Part shown: positions 55,400-64,000 of the stretch, piece after piece
Layout: each line of letters starts with the position of its first letter
Position numbering within the stretch: position 1 is the first letter of the stretch
Origin: Arachidicoccus soli
GTDB lineage: Bacteria > Bacteroidota > Bacteroidia > Chitinophagales > Chitinophagaceae
Assembly (NCBI RefSeq): GCF_003600625.1
Contig: NZ_CP032489.1
Coordinates: 2,108,001-2,172,000 of the forward strand
DNA: 64,000 nt
Direction of reading: 5' to 3'
Notes under the pieces: model-generated
Database searches by the model: none
The model's input: the letters and a program-made list of their open reading frames with translations, nothing else
Told to the model about the DNA's origin: nothing
Program-made: the position numbers and the translations under genes

Positions 55400-58300
55400 T
55401 TAAAAATTAATCCTAGTACCAAAAGTGAATTTCATTCCGGTAGGATAAGTTATATTATCCGATCCTGTTGTAGGGTCATAAAGTTCCGGGTCAGGAATGT
55501 CTTTTGCCTGTTTGAATATGTGTAGGTTTTCGACCATCCCGTACACATTAATGCCTTTGATTTTCCAACGTCGCATCAAGTCATTGGGCAGGTTATATCC
55601 TAGTGTAACCTGTTTTATTTTGATAAACCCGCCTGGTTCAAGAAAATAGGAGCGGCTGATGTTCCAGGCATCCGTAGAATTATAGGTAGTACTAGGGTAA
55701 ATTAATCTTGGATATCTTGTTTGATCCCCCGAAGTAGCCCAAAACTGATTGAGAATATTTGGAAATGAAGCCGGTCCAGCCACGCCGATCCAACTATTAT
55801 AGCTAGCACTACCGTTGAGTGCATCAGATAAATTACCATTCAATATTTTATTCCCGTAGGAGAAAGACGTAAATACCGTCAACGAAAAACGCTTATAGCT
55901 AAAAGTGTTGGTCAAGCCGCCAGTAAATTTTGGCAATGGGCTGCTTCCGTCTGGTACTTGGTCTTCATAGTCAATATTGTAATCACCATTCTGGTCGACA
56001 ATTCTTGAGTCCCCTGCCTGCATCGGCGTACCAAAATAAGTTATTTTATTTCCGGTAATAGGATCCGTAGGTACATCAGCTTCGGTAGCATATACCCCCT
56101 TTACCTGCCATAGCTTATAACTGAATAAAGGAGAACCCAATGTAATTACTTTTCTGAACCATGGATCTCCATACAACAAATCCCTGTCTCCATTGGGCAA
56201 CTTGGTAACCCAATTCTTATCAAAAGAAATATTAAAACTTGTATTCCATTGGAAAGCAGATTTTGGTCCCAGATTACGGCTATTGATTGTCAGTTCTAAC
56301 CCCGTATTACGCACATTGGCATAGTTTCCGGAATAATTCATGTAACCTGTAGTTGCGTCAGCAGGAACACTCCACAGAAATTTATTATCGGCATCTTTCT
56401 GATACCAATCAGCCACAAAAGTCAGCCGGTCATTAAACATATTCCAATCCAACCCGATATCCCATTGCGGATATTTCTCCCAGCGTACATTATCGCTGGA
56501 CTTTATTCCATAATTTATAAAATTATTGCCATAATTGTAAGGAGTAACGACTGTTGTTCCATTGTAGGTCGAGGGCGTCCCGCCAAGGGAAGAGTATAAA
56601 GCATTTCCGACTATTGTACCGGTTGTTCCACCAAGGTAACTGGCATCGTTATACAGTTGCTGATACTTCACGTACCAACTTCCAGGATCCTGCCCCGTTA
56701 CTCCCCAACTTGCCCTAAGCTTCATGAAGTTCACGACTTTTTTAATAGGTTTAAAGAAAGACTCGTCAGAAATTACCCAACCAGCAGAAAAAGAAGGAAA
56801 TGTACCCCATTGGTATTGTGGAGAATAAATAGAACTTGCATCCCGCCTTAAAGAAGCTGTAAACAAATATTTTCCTGCATAATCATAAAGTAGTCGGGCA
56901 TAGTAAGATTCTGTTGTCTTTGTTGCATTGCTCGTGTTTACTGAAAGATTGGAGCCCGAAGGAACGGTCTGTAAAGTGTAAATACCCGAAACCTGTATGC
57001 CCGCAGCTTCAGCAAAAGAATTATAATTACTCTCTTTATAAGCCGAATAACCGGCAACAGCAGTGAAGTTATTCTTTTTGATATGTTTGGTATATTGTAG
57101 ATAATTTTCCCAGGTCCAATTTGGATTATTATTATTAATACTATAAGCTTGGTTTTGAATTCCGTTCAAATAAGAAGGTGAAAAGTAATTATAATTCTCT
57201 GTATAATTATTAGCTGAATAACTACTGGTAAACAGTAAATTTTTGGTAAGCGTATCTTCCAGGCGGAGATTGCCTATAAAAGATAAAATCCGGTCGTCGT
57301 CATAAATTCCTCCAGCTCCTGAATAAGCTTGAATTTCCTGCCCATTAAGTTGAGCCAAAGATGTTGGAAAATTCCATGAAGAGAACAAAAACGGGTTATT
57401 TGCCATCCCAGCACCATGGGTGTGCTTTTCAGACGATAAGGTAAATTCCCCATATAAATTGACATGTTTAACGGGAACTATAGTGATGTTAAAAGAAGGA
57501 GCGAATCGTTCCACACCATATCCTTTAACAGCACCTTGTTCACTATAATGATTTAAAGAAAGACGGTAACTATTTCCCACACCGAAATTGCTACTAACTG
57601 CTATGTCTTCATTATTAACTATAGCTGAATTACGAATCAGCATATGTTGCCAATCAACATCATTATTAAATGCAGGATTGAGACTATCTGTAAGTTGCTG
57701 AGGTAGATACCCGCTAGATAAATCACCATAAGGTAATTCACTTTCCAATAAGCCTAATTTAAGATTTCGTTCTGCATCTCCAGTCAATATTTTTTTAAAC
57801 GTTGGATTGCCCGTTACCCCTGTATATGCCGAGAGTGTAACCTGAGGACGTGAGGTTTTCGCTCTTCTTGTTTTCACAATGATTACGCCGTTCCCACCTC
57901 TTGCTCCATAAATAGCCGTAGCTGAGGCGTCTTTAAGCACATCAATAGACTCTATATCAGCAGGGTCAATTAAGCTAAGTGGATCAGAATATCCATAAGA
58001 AGTTCCCATTCCATTCACATCATATATTATTCCGTCAATAACATATAATGGACCCGTATTCCCTCCATTTGCATTGCCGTAGTCAAGATTTGTGGATCCA
58101 CGGATAACGATGTTGGGCTTTGCACCAGGTTCTCCTGTAGTTGACTGAACGCTTACACCTGCCAGCCTACCTTGCAACATCTGGTCAAAACTTGCTTCCG
58201 GTACATCTCTTATATCATCTCCACTTATAGTTGATACGGCTGCGGTCAATTTTCTTCTGGATTGAGATCCATAGCCTATCACAACTACTTGGGAAAGATC

Positions 58301-58615
58301 CGTATTGTTAGCAATAAGGATTATGTCTATTCCATCTTTAGCAATAACATTTCGATCATTGTAACCTATACGAGTAATTTGTAACCTAGCACCATCTTTT
58401 GTTTTTATACTAAAATGGCCCTTCAAATCTGTAGTTGTCCCTATTTTTGTGCCTGTTATCATAACTGAGGCACCCACCAAGGGTTCTCCTTTGCTATCAT
58501 GCACATGCCCTTCAATTGTTTTGAGCTGTGCATACAGTGGCGAAAAACTGGCAGACAATACAACTATTACAAACATTCGTAATAATAAGGTTCTACAGCT
58601 AGAGACTATTCTCAT
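55400..58615 (-). CDS. susC: SusC/RagA family TonB-dependent transporter (second pair)
   Basis: The ATG at 58615 gives 1071 residues starting MRIVSSCRTLLLRMF with signal cleavage near YAQ (30); a TTG at 58690 would add 25 unlikely residues. CarboxypepD-regulatory-like domain (about 33-100), VVVIGYGSQS, the plug with DASATAIYGARGGNG, and a long barrel ending in TRINF are clear. It should import the products made by the surface enzymes of this locus. It is the first gene of a run reaching through susD, FAS1 and DUF5007-like genes toward the zincin and GH51 genes. An AATATTAACCATTTT element lies about 110 bases upstream. Confidence 0.95.
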   Translation of the reverse strand: MRIVSSCRTLLLRMFVIVVLSASFSPLYAQLKTIEGHVHDSKGEPLVGASVMITGTKIGTTTDLKGHFSIKTKDGARLQITRIGYNDRNVIAKDGIDIILIANNTDLSQVVVIGYGSQSRRKLTAAVSTISGDDIRDVPEASFDQMLQGRLAGVSVQSTTGEPGAKPNIVIRGSTNLDYGNANGGNTGPLYVIDGIIYDVNGMGTSYGYSDPLSLIDPADIESIDVLKDASATAIYGARGGNGVIIVKTRRAKTSRPQVTLSAYTGVTGNPTFKKILTGDAERNLKLGLLESELPYGDLSSGYLPQQLTDSLNPAFNNDVDWQHMLIRNSAIVNNEDIAVSSNFGVGNSYRLSLNHYSEQGAVKGYGVERFAPSFNITIVPVKHVNLYGEFTLSSEKHTHGAGMANNPFLFSSWNFPTSLAQLNGQEIQAYSGAGGIYDDDRILSFIGNLRLEDTLTKNLLFTSSYSANNYTENYNYFSPSYLNGIQNQAYSINNNNPNWTWENYLQYTKHIKKNNFTAVAGYSAYKESNYNSFAEAAGIQVSGIYTLQTVPSGSNLSVNTSNATKTTESYYARLLYDYAGKYLFTASLRRDASSIYSPQYQWGTFPSFSAGWVISDESFFKPIKKVVNFMKLRASWGVTGQDPGSWYVKYQQLYNDASYLGGTTGTIVGNALYSSLGGTPSTYNGTTVVTPYNYGNNFINYGIKSSDNVRWEKYPQWDIGLDWNMFNDRLTFVADWYQKDADNKFLWSVPADATTGYMNYSGNYANVRNTGLELTINSRNLGPKSAFQWNTSFNISFDKNWVTKLPNGDRDLLYGDPWFRKVITLGSPLFSYKLWQVKGVYATEADVPTDPITGNKITYFGTPMQAGDSRIVDQNGDYNIDYEDQVPDGSSPLPKFTGGLTNTFSYKRFSLTVFTSFSYGNKILNGNLSDALNGSASYNSWIGVAGPASFPNILNQFWATSGDQTRYPRLIYPSTTYNSTDAWNISRSYFLEPGGFIKIKQVTLGYNLPNDLMRRWKIKGINVYGMVENLHIFKQAKDIPDPELYDPTTGSDNITYPTGMKFTFGTRINF

Positions 58616-58772
58616 TGGAGTTAATTTTAATGATGAATAATATTTGTAAATAATACATTTAAAGTGTAAAACTATCCCTACTATAAACAAAGACCTTCAT
58701 ATAAATTAACTTTATGTTATCAAATATTAACCATTTTTTAAAAAGCTACTTTCTAACTACCCAATGCATCAA

Positions 58773-59030
58773 CTACGAATCATTCAGCAGCTATTCCATT
58801 TCGGATTGAATGATATCCTGAAGGTCTTGTTCGATGTGTAAGTAATTTTACTGAATCATTTCTTGTTTTAAGTTTTTAATTCCCGGAATTGATTGGCACT
58901 TTTCATGTTCTGCTTTGATTGCTTGATGATTGTTTAAGATTTCCACCTAGAAGGCTTTCAGTTCAATTTTCTCTTCCGGATTATCCGACACCATACCCAA
59001 AAATACACCAGCGCTGAGTGTGCCAAAAAA
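58773..59030 (-). pseudogene. traG: Second traG 3' remnant, with nonsense codons
   Basis: On the minus strand it reads TLSAGVFLGMVSDNPEEKIE, then LKAF-stop-VEILNNHQAIK, then QEMIQ-stop-NYLHIEQDLQ, then SEME-stop. This is the same C-terminus as the traG relic ending at 20129 (TLSAGVFVGIVADNPEEKIE onward). Three in-frame stops show long decay. The orientation matches the copy 38.6 kb away. Confidence 0.85.
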
Positions 59031-59759
59031 GTTTAGACTTTCTGCATTGTAAACATGTGCATTGCAAATGCAGAGTAAAGTGTCTTACAATTACGAATAT
59101 ATTCTCCACTTGGTGGGATTAATGCATTCAAATGCCAGTTTATATACATTTCCAAAAGTCACCAACCTTCCTTTAAAACTATGTTCTATTCCGTTATAGC
59201 TGACCGGTAAGTAAAATTATGCTCCGTTCAAATAGTTTTGGTCCGCGAAAGCAATTGATTCTTCAAAACGTGAACTGAAATTTGCCTAAACTAACTCATA
59301 AGTTAATATAGAGGTAGAATGTAGGCATGCAACAGCATCTTTATAATAGATACAAGGTTTATGGGGACTTGATGCGGGCTCAGTGGGTGTATAGTTTTAT
59401 TTTCTTTAACATAGACGATCCTTGCGCCAAAAGACTTACAGGCTTTTCACCAAAAAAGCGGCCTTCAGAGTGCTCACCTCAATAAAATATTTACAATAAC
59501 ACCATTGAGAATATGCAACCAAAGCTTTCATTCAACAAGTCTTTATCTCACTTAAATTTTATATTGTTACTTCCGTTCAATGGTTTTCAATTCATTTCTT
59601 GACCGTTGGGCAAAACGAAAACTTTGTTATTGGCTGCATTTACTTTGAGTTTTTACACTTAAAAATAGTCTACGATTTTATAACAATTCTATTATTTTAG
59701 TCTGTGGATAAAAAAGATAGAAACAATTCCTAAAACAGATTTCATTACGGGTTCTAAGT
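59031..59759. other. Intergenic stretch with decayed coding remnants
   Basis: No intact gene. On the minus strand, about 59275-59090 gives an interrupted frame (FADQNYLNGA-stop-FYLPVSYNGIEH, then KGRLVTFGNVYKLAFE) that looks like an old coding sequence of the lost conjugative element; the family was not recognised. The rest, 59300-59759, contains only short frames with stops. Confidence 0.45.
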
Positions 59760-62477
59760 TTATTTCAGAGTTATAATTTGTTTTTCTACATTATACCCAC
59801 CTACAGCAATTTGCAAAGACTTATCTTTTACATCTTCTTTAAAATAAGAGATGTCAATTACTTTGGATTCACCCGGTAATAGGCTAAAAAAATTATCCGA
59901 ATAAAATGCAGGGTTAATTTCCAGACCATCCGTCGTTTGCAATTGCAATTGCGTGAAAAAAGCTAAAATCTGTGATGTGTTTTTAATACTTAATTCAATT
60001 TTCCCATTGACCATTTTTTCGCTAACAGATACCTGCGTTTGAGGTAATTTATTTAAAGCTCCAAAACCTGATACTGCAGGGCCTGTAAGTGTCCATGCCC
60101 CTTTATATTTATCATTAGAACGCCAATAGAATGAACTGGCAACCATTTGTCCCTTTTCATTTCTTAATATCAACTTTATAAAATGTACCTGTGAAATGTT
60201 TTTTGGAAAATCAACCTTGAAGAGATTATTGACGACTCCATCAGAAGGTATATTTGTCTTTGCTACATGCTCCCATATTTTTTTTGAATGAATGTCATAT
60301 ATCTGTGCAATTACATGATAATTTTTAAATGATTTTCTGTAATCATTATAAACAGAAACCTTATTGGTTAAATAATCAAATTGGGGATGCAATGGCGCCA
60401 GGCCATTTTGAGAATAGTATAATGCCGCAGTGGGTTGCAGATACCAATCATAGAGTCTGGAACAGACCTGAGGAACTGGGCTGTTATGATACCAGAAGAA
60501 AAATCCGGATGCAAATCTGTCGCCATAATTAAACTTATTAAAATCCCAGACTTCCCAAATGGAACGATAATTCATAGCCCCAACTAATTGTGCTTTTTTA
60601 GCAAACTCTTTGATGGAATGTGAGATACCCAATTGATTCACGGCGTCTTTGTATCTTGTAGTCATTAGATGAAAGCCTCCACCATCCATATAATTCCAGA
60701 CACTATCATTGATAGGCCACAAATCTTTTCGAGGCATCATTTTCTTTAGAGATTCATAAACAGGAAGGCAAGGTGTACCATATTCTGGGTTAAAGCCATC
60801 TATACGGCTCCCTCTTTGCGAAGCAGTGTTCTCAAAATACTGCATTGGGTTTACATATTTATAAGGACTTCCATCATGAACGCCGCAACATTCTGATTCT
60901 ATTTGGTATCCCCTACTGCTGTCTAAAGAGTGAATAAGTTTCGCAGCTCCTGGCACCTCCGCTGACTCATTGGAAGAAACATAATATGCAAGTGATGGAT
61001 GGTTTCTTATTCTTAAAACTGTATTTTTTAAATTATCTAAGTACAGCTGATGATCATTTGGGAACCGGGTGTCTCCGGTCATCCAATATTCAGTCCAGAC
61101 CAGTATACCCAATGAATCACAAAGGTGAAAAAAATAATCCGATTCAGTAATACCACCTCCCCATAATCTTAGCATATTAATGCCGGCCTGATGGGTATAC
61201 ATTAGCTCTGCATAAGTGCGTTTGGCAGAATTTCTTAGCATTGCTTCGGGTATCCAGTTGCTACCCCTGATAAAAATGGGATAACCATTTACCAAGAATC
61301 TTCTTGAACTATCAGGAGTATTTTGGTCGGACTTGATTTCCCTTATACCAAATTCAGTGTAAATATGATGAGAAACATTCTTGTTTTGGGTGAAAGTAAA
61401 ATCAAGTTTATACAAATTTTGTTTCCCTTTATTAACCGGCCACCAAAGTTTTGGATGCTCTAATTTTAGTTGTGGGTAATCTTCAAACCGGAATACAACA
61501 GTTTTTGTTTCGTGTGGTTGCAAGGATATTGCTTTTTCAATCTGAACATTCGCTTCCTTTATTACACCTTTTAACATGCCTGTTTGTGGTTTATCAGAAA
61601 CATTGGCAACCTCTACCGAAATTGTTTCTTTAGAAGAGGTTGTATCCGGTAAAGGCAAGGTGGATACAACGAAAGGATGTCTCAATACTACATCTCCTGT
61701 AGCATATAGTTCCACTTCTTTCCAAATGCCGGTGTTTCTGTCGCGGACGCCATCATCAAATGTAAAGTCCCAGCCCGCACTCATGAGCATCGTAACATTT
61801 TCTCCAATTAACCCGTCTCCGCCGTTGCTATTCTCTCCCTTCGCGCCATTTCGCTGTTTATTTTTAGTACCACTCGCACCAGGGACATCCACTGGGTTTA
61901 TATCTACTGCAAGGATATTATCACCGCTCTTTTTGACAATACCCGTTACATCAAATGATTGCTCATTGAACATGCCAGCCATTTTCCCGACCTCTTTACC
62001 ATTCAGCCAAATTGTTGCCCTGTAATTAATACCATTGAATTTTAGCCAGATCCTTTTTTTCGTAAAATTTACTGGCATATGAAAAGAAGTGCGATACCAA
62101 TAATGATAAAACGCGCGACCAACATCAGCCATATCCGGTATGAGGTAATGATCTCTTTTGTTAACATCACCAAAGTAAGGATCCGGATAGATTTTGTTTT
62201 TCACTAAAGATGTAAGCACGGTTCCGGGCACGACTGCTTGCATCCAGCTATCTTCATCAAATCCTTGCGATGAAACAGCAGTTCCATCCTCAAAAACACT
62301 GTCGGAACGCTTCATCTTCCAATCACAATGACCAGGGAAGGATGGATTATTACTCAAGAATATGGACTGTGAAGAGGAAGATGCCATACTTAAACTTCCT
62401 GTCTGTGCATTAGAAATAAATGCCCAAGAAAGTAGAAAGACTAAATCAATTCCCAAGTTAAAATATTTTCTATTCAT
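59760..62477 (-). CDS. GH2 glycosidase (beta-mannosidase/exo-beta-glucosaminidase type), secreted
   Basis: A 905-residue protein with a signal peptide (cleavage near NAQ, 23-25) and the GH2 layout: jelly-roll sugar-binding domain (about 50-260, FNGINYRATIWLNGKEVG), Ig-like domain (260-375), (beta/alpha)8 barrel (375-720) and two C-terminal Ig-like domains. Acid/base Glu504 follows Asn503 in SSNES; Glu565 in FNPEYG is the likely nucleophile. The sequence RGSNWIPEAM and WTEYWMTGDTRFP is of the exo-beta-D-glucosaminidase/mannosidase branch. It removes beta-linked terminal mannose or glucosamine-like sugars; the exact sugar is uncertain. Confidence 0.9.
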   Translation of the reverse strand: MNRKYFNLGIDLVFLLSWAFISNAQTGSLSMASSSSQSIFLSNNPSFPGHCDWKMKRSDSVFEDGTAVSSQGFDEDSWMQAVVPGTVLTSLVKNKIYPDPYFGDVNKRDHYLIPDMADVGRAFYHYWYRTSFHMPVNFTKKRIWLKFNGINYRATIWLNGKEVGKMAGMFNEQSFDVTGIVKKSGDNILAVDINPVDVPGASGTKNKQRNGAKGENSNGGDGLIGENVTMLMSAGWDFTFDDGVRDRNTGIWKEVELYATGDVVLRHPFVVSTLPLPDTTSSKETISVEVANVSDKPQTGMLKGVIKEANVQIEKAISLQPHETKTVVFRFEDYPQLKLEHPKLWWPVNKGKQNLYKLDFTFTQNKNVSHHIYTEFGIREIKSDQNTPDSSRRFLVNGYPIFIRGSNWIPEAMLRNSAKRTYAELMYTHQAGINMLRLWGGGITESDYFFHLCDSLGILVWTEYWMTGDTRFPNDHQLYLDNLKNTVLRIRNHPSLAYYVSSNESAEVPGAAKLIHSLDSSRGYQIESECCGVHDGSPYKYVNPMQYFENTASQRGSRIDGFNPEYGTPCLPVYESLKKMMPRKDLWPINDSVWNYMDGGGFHLMTTRYKDAVNQLGISHSIKEFAKKAQLVGAMNYRSIWEVWDFNKFNYGDRFASGFFFWYHNSPVPQVCSRLYDWYLQPTAALYYSQNGLAPLHPQFDYLTNKVSVYNDYRKSFKNYHVIAQIYDIHSKKIWEHVAKTNIPSDGVVNNLFKVDFPKNISQVHFIKLILRNEKGQMVASSFYWRSNDKYKGAWTLTGPAVSGFGALNKLPQTQVSVSEKMVNGKIELSIKNTSQILAFFTQLQLQTTDGLEINPAFYSDNFFSLLPGESKVIDISYFKEDVKDKSLQIAVGGYNVEKQIITLK

Positions 62478-62718
62478 AATAGCTTTTACTCAGTTCCATT
62501 CATTCATGGTTTAAATATTTAAAATTACGAAATCGAGTAATAGAGGACTAGTTTTAGTTATTGATACTGCATAAATTATTTCCCGGCAAGATAGCAGCAT
62601 GTAACTTCATTAATTATTGACAATTATTTATCCTTCCATTCTCTTGACAGGAATAAGTTGTGGGGGTTAGCAATATATAGTAAAGGAAGATAGCATACCG
62701 ATCCAACTTATTTCTCTA

Positions 62719-63576
62719 CTACTCTAGACTGATATGATAAATTTTATCCAATATTTTTAATGCATAACGTTGACCAAGTATCAGTTGACTTCTAGTATCA
62801 AAATGTGGGTTATTAATATCCCCTCTTAATGGAGTTAACCCTTTTGTATTAACGCAATCAGTGTTTTTTATTTCATTTGGAACCTCATCAATTATTGTAT
62901 TCATCTTTTCTGATCCTTTTTTCCATCGGCCGATTTCCCCTGCTACAAAATACACATTAGCTCCCAAATCCTTTCGGAGGTCTTTTACTAGTTTTTTTAA
63001 TAAGGGAATATAGCCCTCCGGTGCTTTTGAATTTGCTTCGCCTTGATGCCATATAATAGCTTTTAATGTTCCATATTTTTCGGCTTTTTTTAATTGCTTA
63101 ACTGCATTTTCATATAAATTAAAATCATTAGGTCCATTATACCCTTTTTCCCAACTTTCAATTCTGGTATCCCCTCTTGCATTTACGACGAGGCCAATCT
63201 TTTTCCCACTCAACTCCCCTAATTCTTTTCCAAAACTATAAGAAGGATTCAAAGCTTGCATAGATAAAATTTTTCTTACAGTTGAATATTTATTCATTGG
63301 AGTAGAAGCTCTTTCAAAATCAATTCCGTTAAACAAATAAACATCACGTAAGGTATCTTTCTCTTTAGCTGTTATAATAGCCCGGCCAGACATATTTGAT
63401 TGACCAATCATTAAATAAATATCAAGATTTTTTGCTGCTGTATCATTAGGCAAATTGATGTCGTTTGTAGTTCTATTTTCAACCATTTTATTTGCGAATA
63501 GATTCTGTGCATATATTAGCAAATAAGCAAAAAATGTCCCAATTATAAAATATTTTAAAAAAGTAATTCTTTTCAT
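62719..63576 (-). CDS. SASA-domain carbohydrate acetylesterase (CE6/sialate O-acetylesterase-like)
   Basis: A 285-residue protein with an N-terminal hydrophobic signal or anchor (10-24). SASA/SGNH esterase blocks: GQSNMSG (58-64, Ser60 nucleophile), IIWHQGEAN (174-182), and Asp253 with His258 near NNPHFD as the catalytic pair. It removes O-acetyl groups from sugars, clearing the way for glycosidases. It lies between a partial gene and GH2 on the same strand, so it probably belongs to a third glycan locus extending to the right. Confidence 0.87.
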   Translation of the reverse strand: MKRITFLKYFIIGTFFAYLLIYAQNLFANKMVENRTTNDINLPNDTAAKNLDIYLMIGQSNMSGRAIITAKEKDTLRDVYLFNGIDFERASTPMNKYSTVRKILSMQALNPSYSFGKELGELSGKKIGLVVNARGDTRIESWEKGYNGPNDFNLYENAVKQLKKAEKYGTLKAIIWHQGEANSKAPEGYIPLLKKLVKDLRKDLGANVYFVAGEIGRWKKGSEKMNTIIDEVPNEIKNTDCVNTKGLTPLRGDINNPHFDTRSQLILGQRYALKILDKIYHISLE

Positions 63577-63688
63577 TCTTGTTTTTTTATTAAAGACTTA
63601 TGCATTTCATCTTGAATAAATATTTATTTTATTATTTTCTTTTGACAGGACTGTGAAAGAGCTTTTAAAGCGAAAAATATTTATAGAA

Positions 63689-64000
63689 TTAAGGATTTAA
63701 GATTACTTCTGCTTGATTACTATTATTAGGTTTAGATAATTTCAAACTAAATAAATGAGTAGCAGGGTCAATAGTCACTTTTCCTATGTTGGAATGAATG
63801 CTCGATCTACTATATCCTTGCAGAATAACTTGTTGTTCAGAGGGAGCGAACAAAACTTTTATTTTTAATTGACTTCCAACTTCTTCAATGGATGCAATTC
63901 TCTTTTTCCCGGTAGCGGCAATTTTATTTTCATCACCCAAAAATGCTATTCCAGAAGAACTTACTGGAGCAAGTATGTAATAAGCATAATTTGATTCAGG
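63689..64000 (-). CDS. C-terminal part of an unidentified beta-rich protein (cut by window edge)
   Basis: The frame stays open through the right edge, so only about 103 residues are visible (YAYYILAP onward to the stop at 63689). It is beta-rich with no signature I recognise. A polysaccharide lyase or glycosidase C-terminal sandwich would fit its place before the acetylesterase, but that is a guess. Confidence 0.6.
   Translation of the reverse strand, partial: PESNYAYYILAPVSSSGIAFLGDENKIAATGKKRIASIEEVGSQLKIKVLFAPSEQQVILQGYSRSSIHSNIGKVTIDPATHLFSLKLSKPNNSNQAEVILNP

Overview
The window comes from a Bacteroidota genome, most probably a soil- or plant-associated member of the Chitinophagaceae; the genus is not fixed by what I can see. 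The evidence is two SusC/SusD pairs, many lipoproteins with a signal ending in Cys, TonB-dependent outer-membrane machinery, an AT-rich sequence and few Shine-Dalgarno signals. The content is almost entirely catabolism of plant-type polysaccharides and glycoproteins, interrupted by decayed mobile-element relics. No rRNA, tRNA or CRISPR array was seen.

Region 1 (1-19.9 kb) is a polysaccharide utilization locus (PUL) read on the minus strand from SusC (16773) downward: SusC, SusD, an IPT/TIG surface lipoprotein, an alginate-lyase-fold lipoprotein, a GH28-like beta-helix enzyme, a ROK sugar kinase, GH43, a second alginate-lyase-fold enzyme, GH97, and the start of a GH88/GH105-like lipoprotein cut by the window edge. 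Two LacI-type regulators sit beside it, and the 0.9 kb between susC and lacI carries two different kinds of LacI-like operator palindrome. The enzyme set suggests a uronic-acid-containing plant polysaccharide.

Region 2 (20-29.2 kb) is an accessory patch. It holds a multiply frameshifted conjugation gene (traG), a class II Fic gene, a perfect 40-bp palindrome, an HxlR regulator divergent from an SDR/MDR/SDR/MDR oxidoreductase set, a DUF4345-like gene with a premature stop, two 81-bp direct repeats flanking the oxidoreductase set, and the 3' end of a transposase gene.

Region 3 (29.4-40 kb) holds a complete pathway from trans-4-hydroxy-L-proline to 2-oxoglutarate: 2-epimerase, FAD-dependent D-hydroxyproline dehydrogenase, DapA-type deaminase and 2-oxoglutarate-semialdehyde dehydrogenase. 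An APC permease and a GH127/GH146 beta-L-arabinofuranosidase lie inside the same tight six-gene run, a secreted M1 aminopeptidase lies downstream, and an AraC regulator is divergent. Plant extensins carry beta-L-arabinofuranosides on hydroxyproline, so the operon looks built to strip the sugar and then burn the amino acid.

Region 4 (41.5-58.6 kb) continues the theme: a DUF5695-like protein with a GH27 alpha-galactosidase, two small lipoproteins, GH51 alpha-L-arabinofuranosidase, a secreted zincin, an unknown secreted protein, DUF5007-like and FAS1 lipoproteins, and a second SusD/SusC pair. An identical 12-base motif occurs in both divergent control regions of regions 3 and 4, which suggests shared control.

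Region 5 (58.7-64 kb) starts with a second, badly decayed traG 3' end. It then has a GH2 enzyme, a SASA-type acetylesterase, and the C-terminus of an unidentified protein at the window edge.
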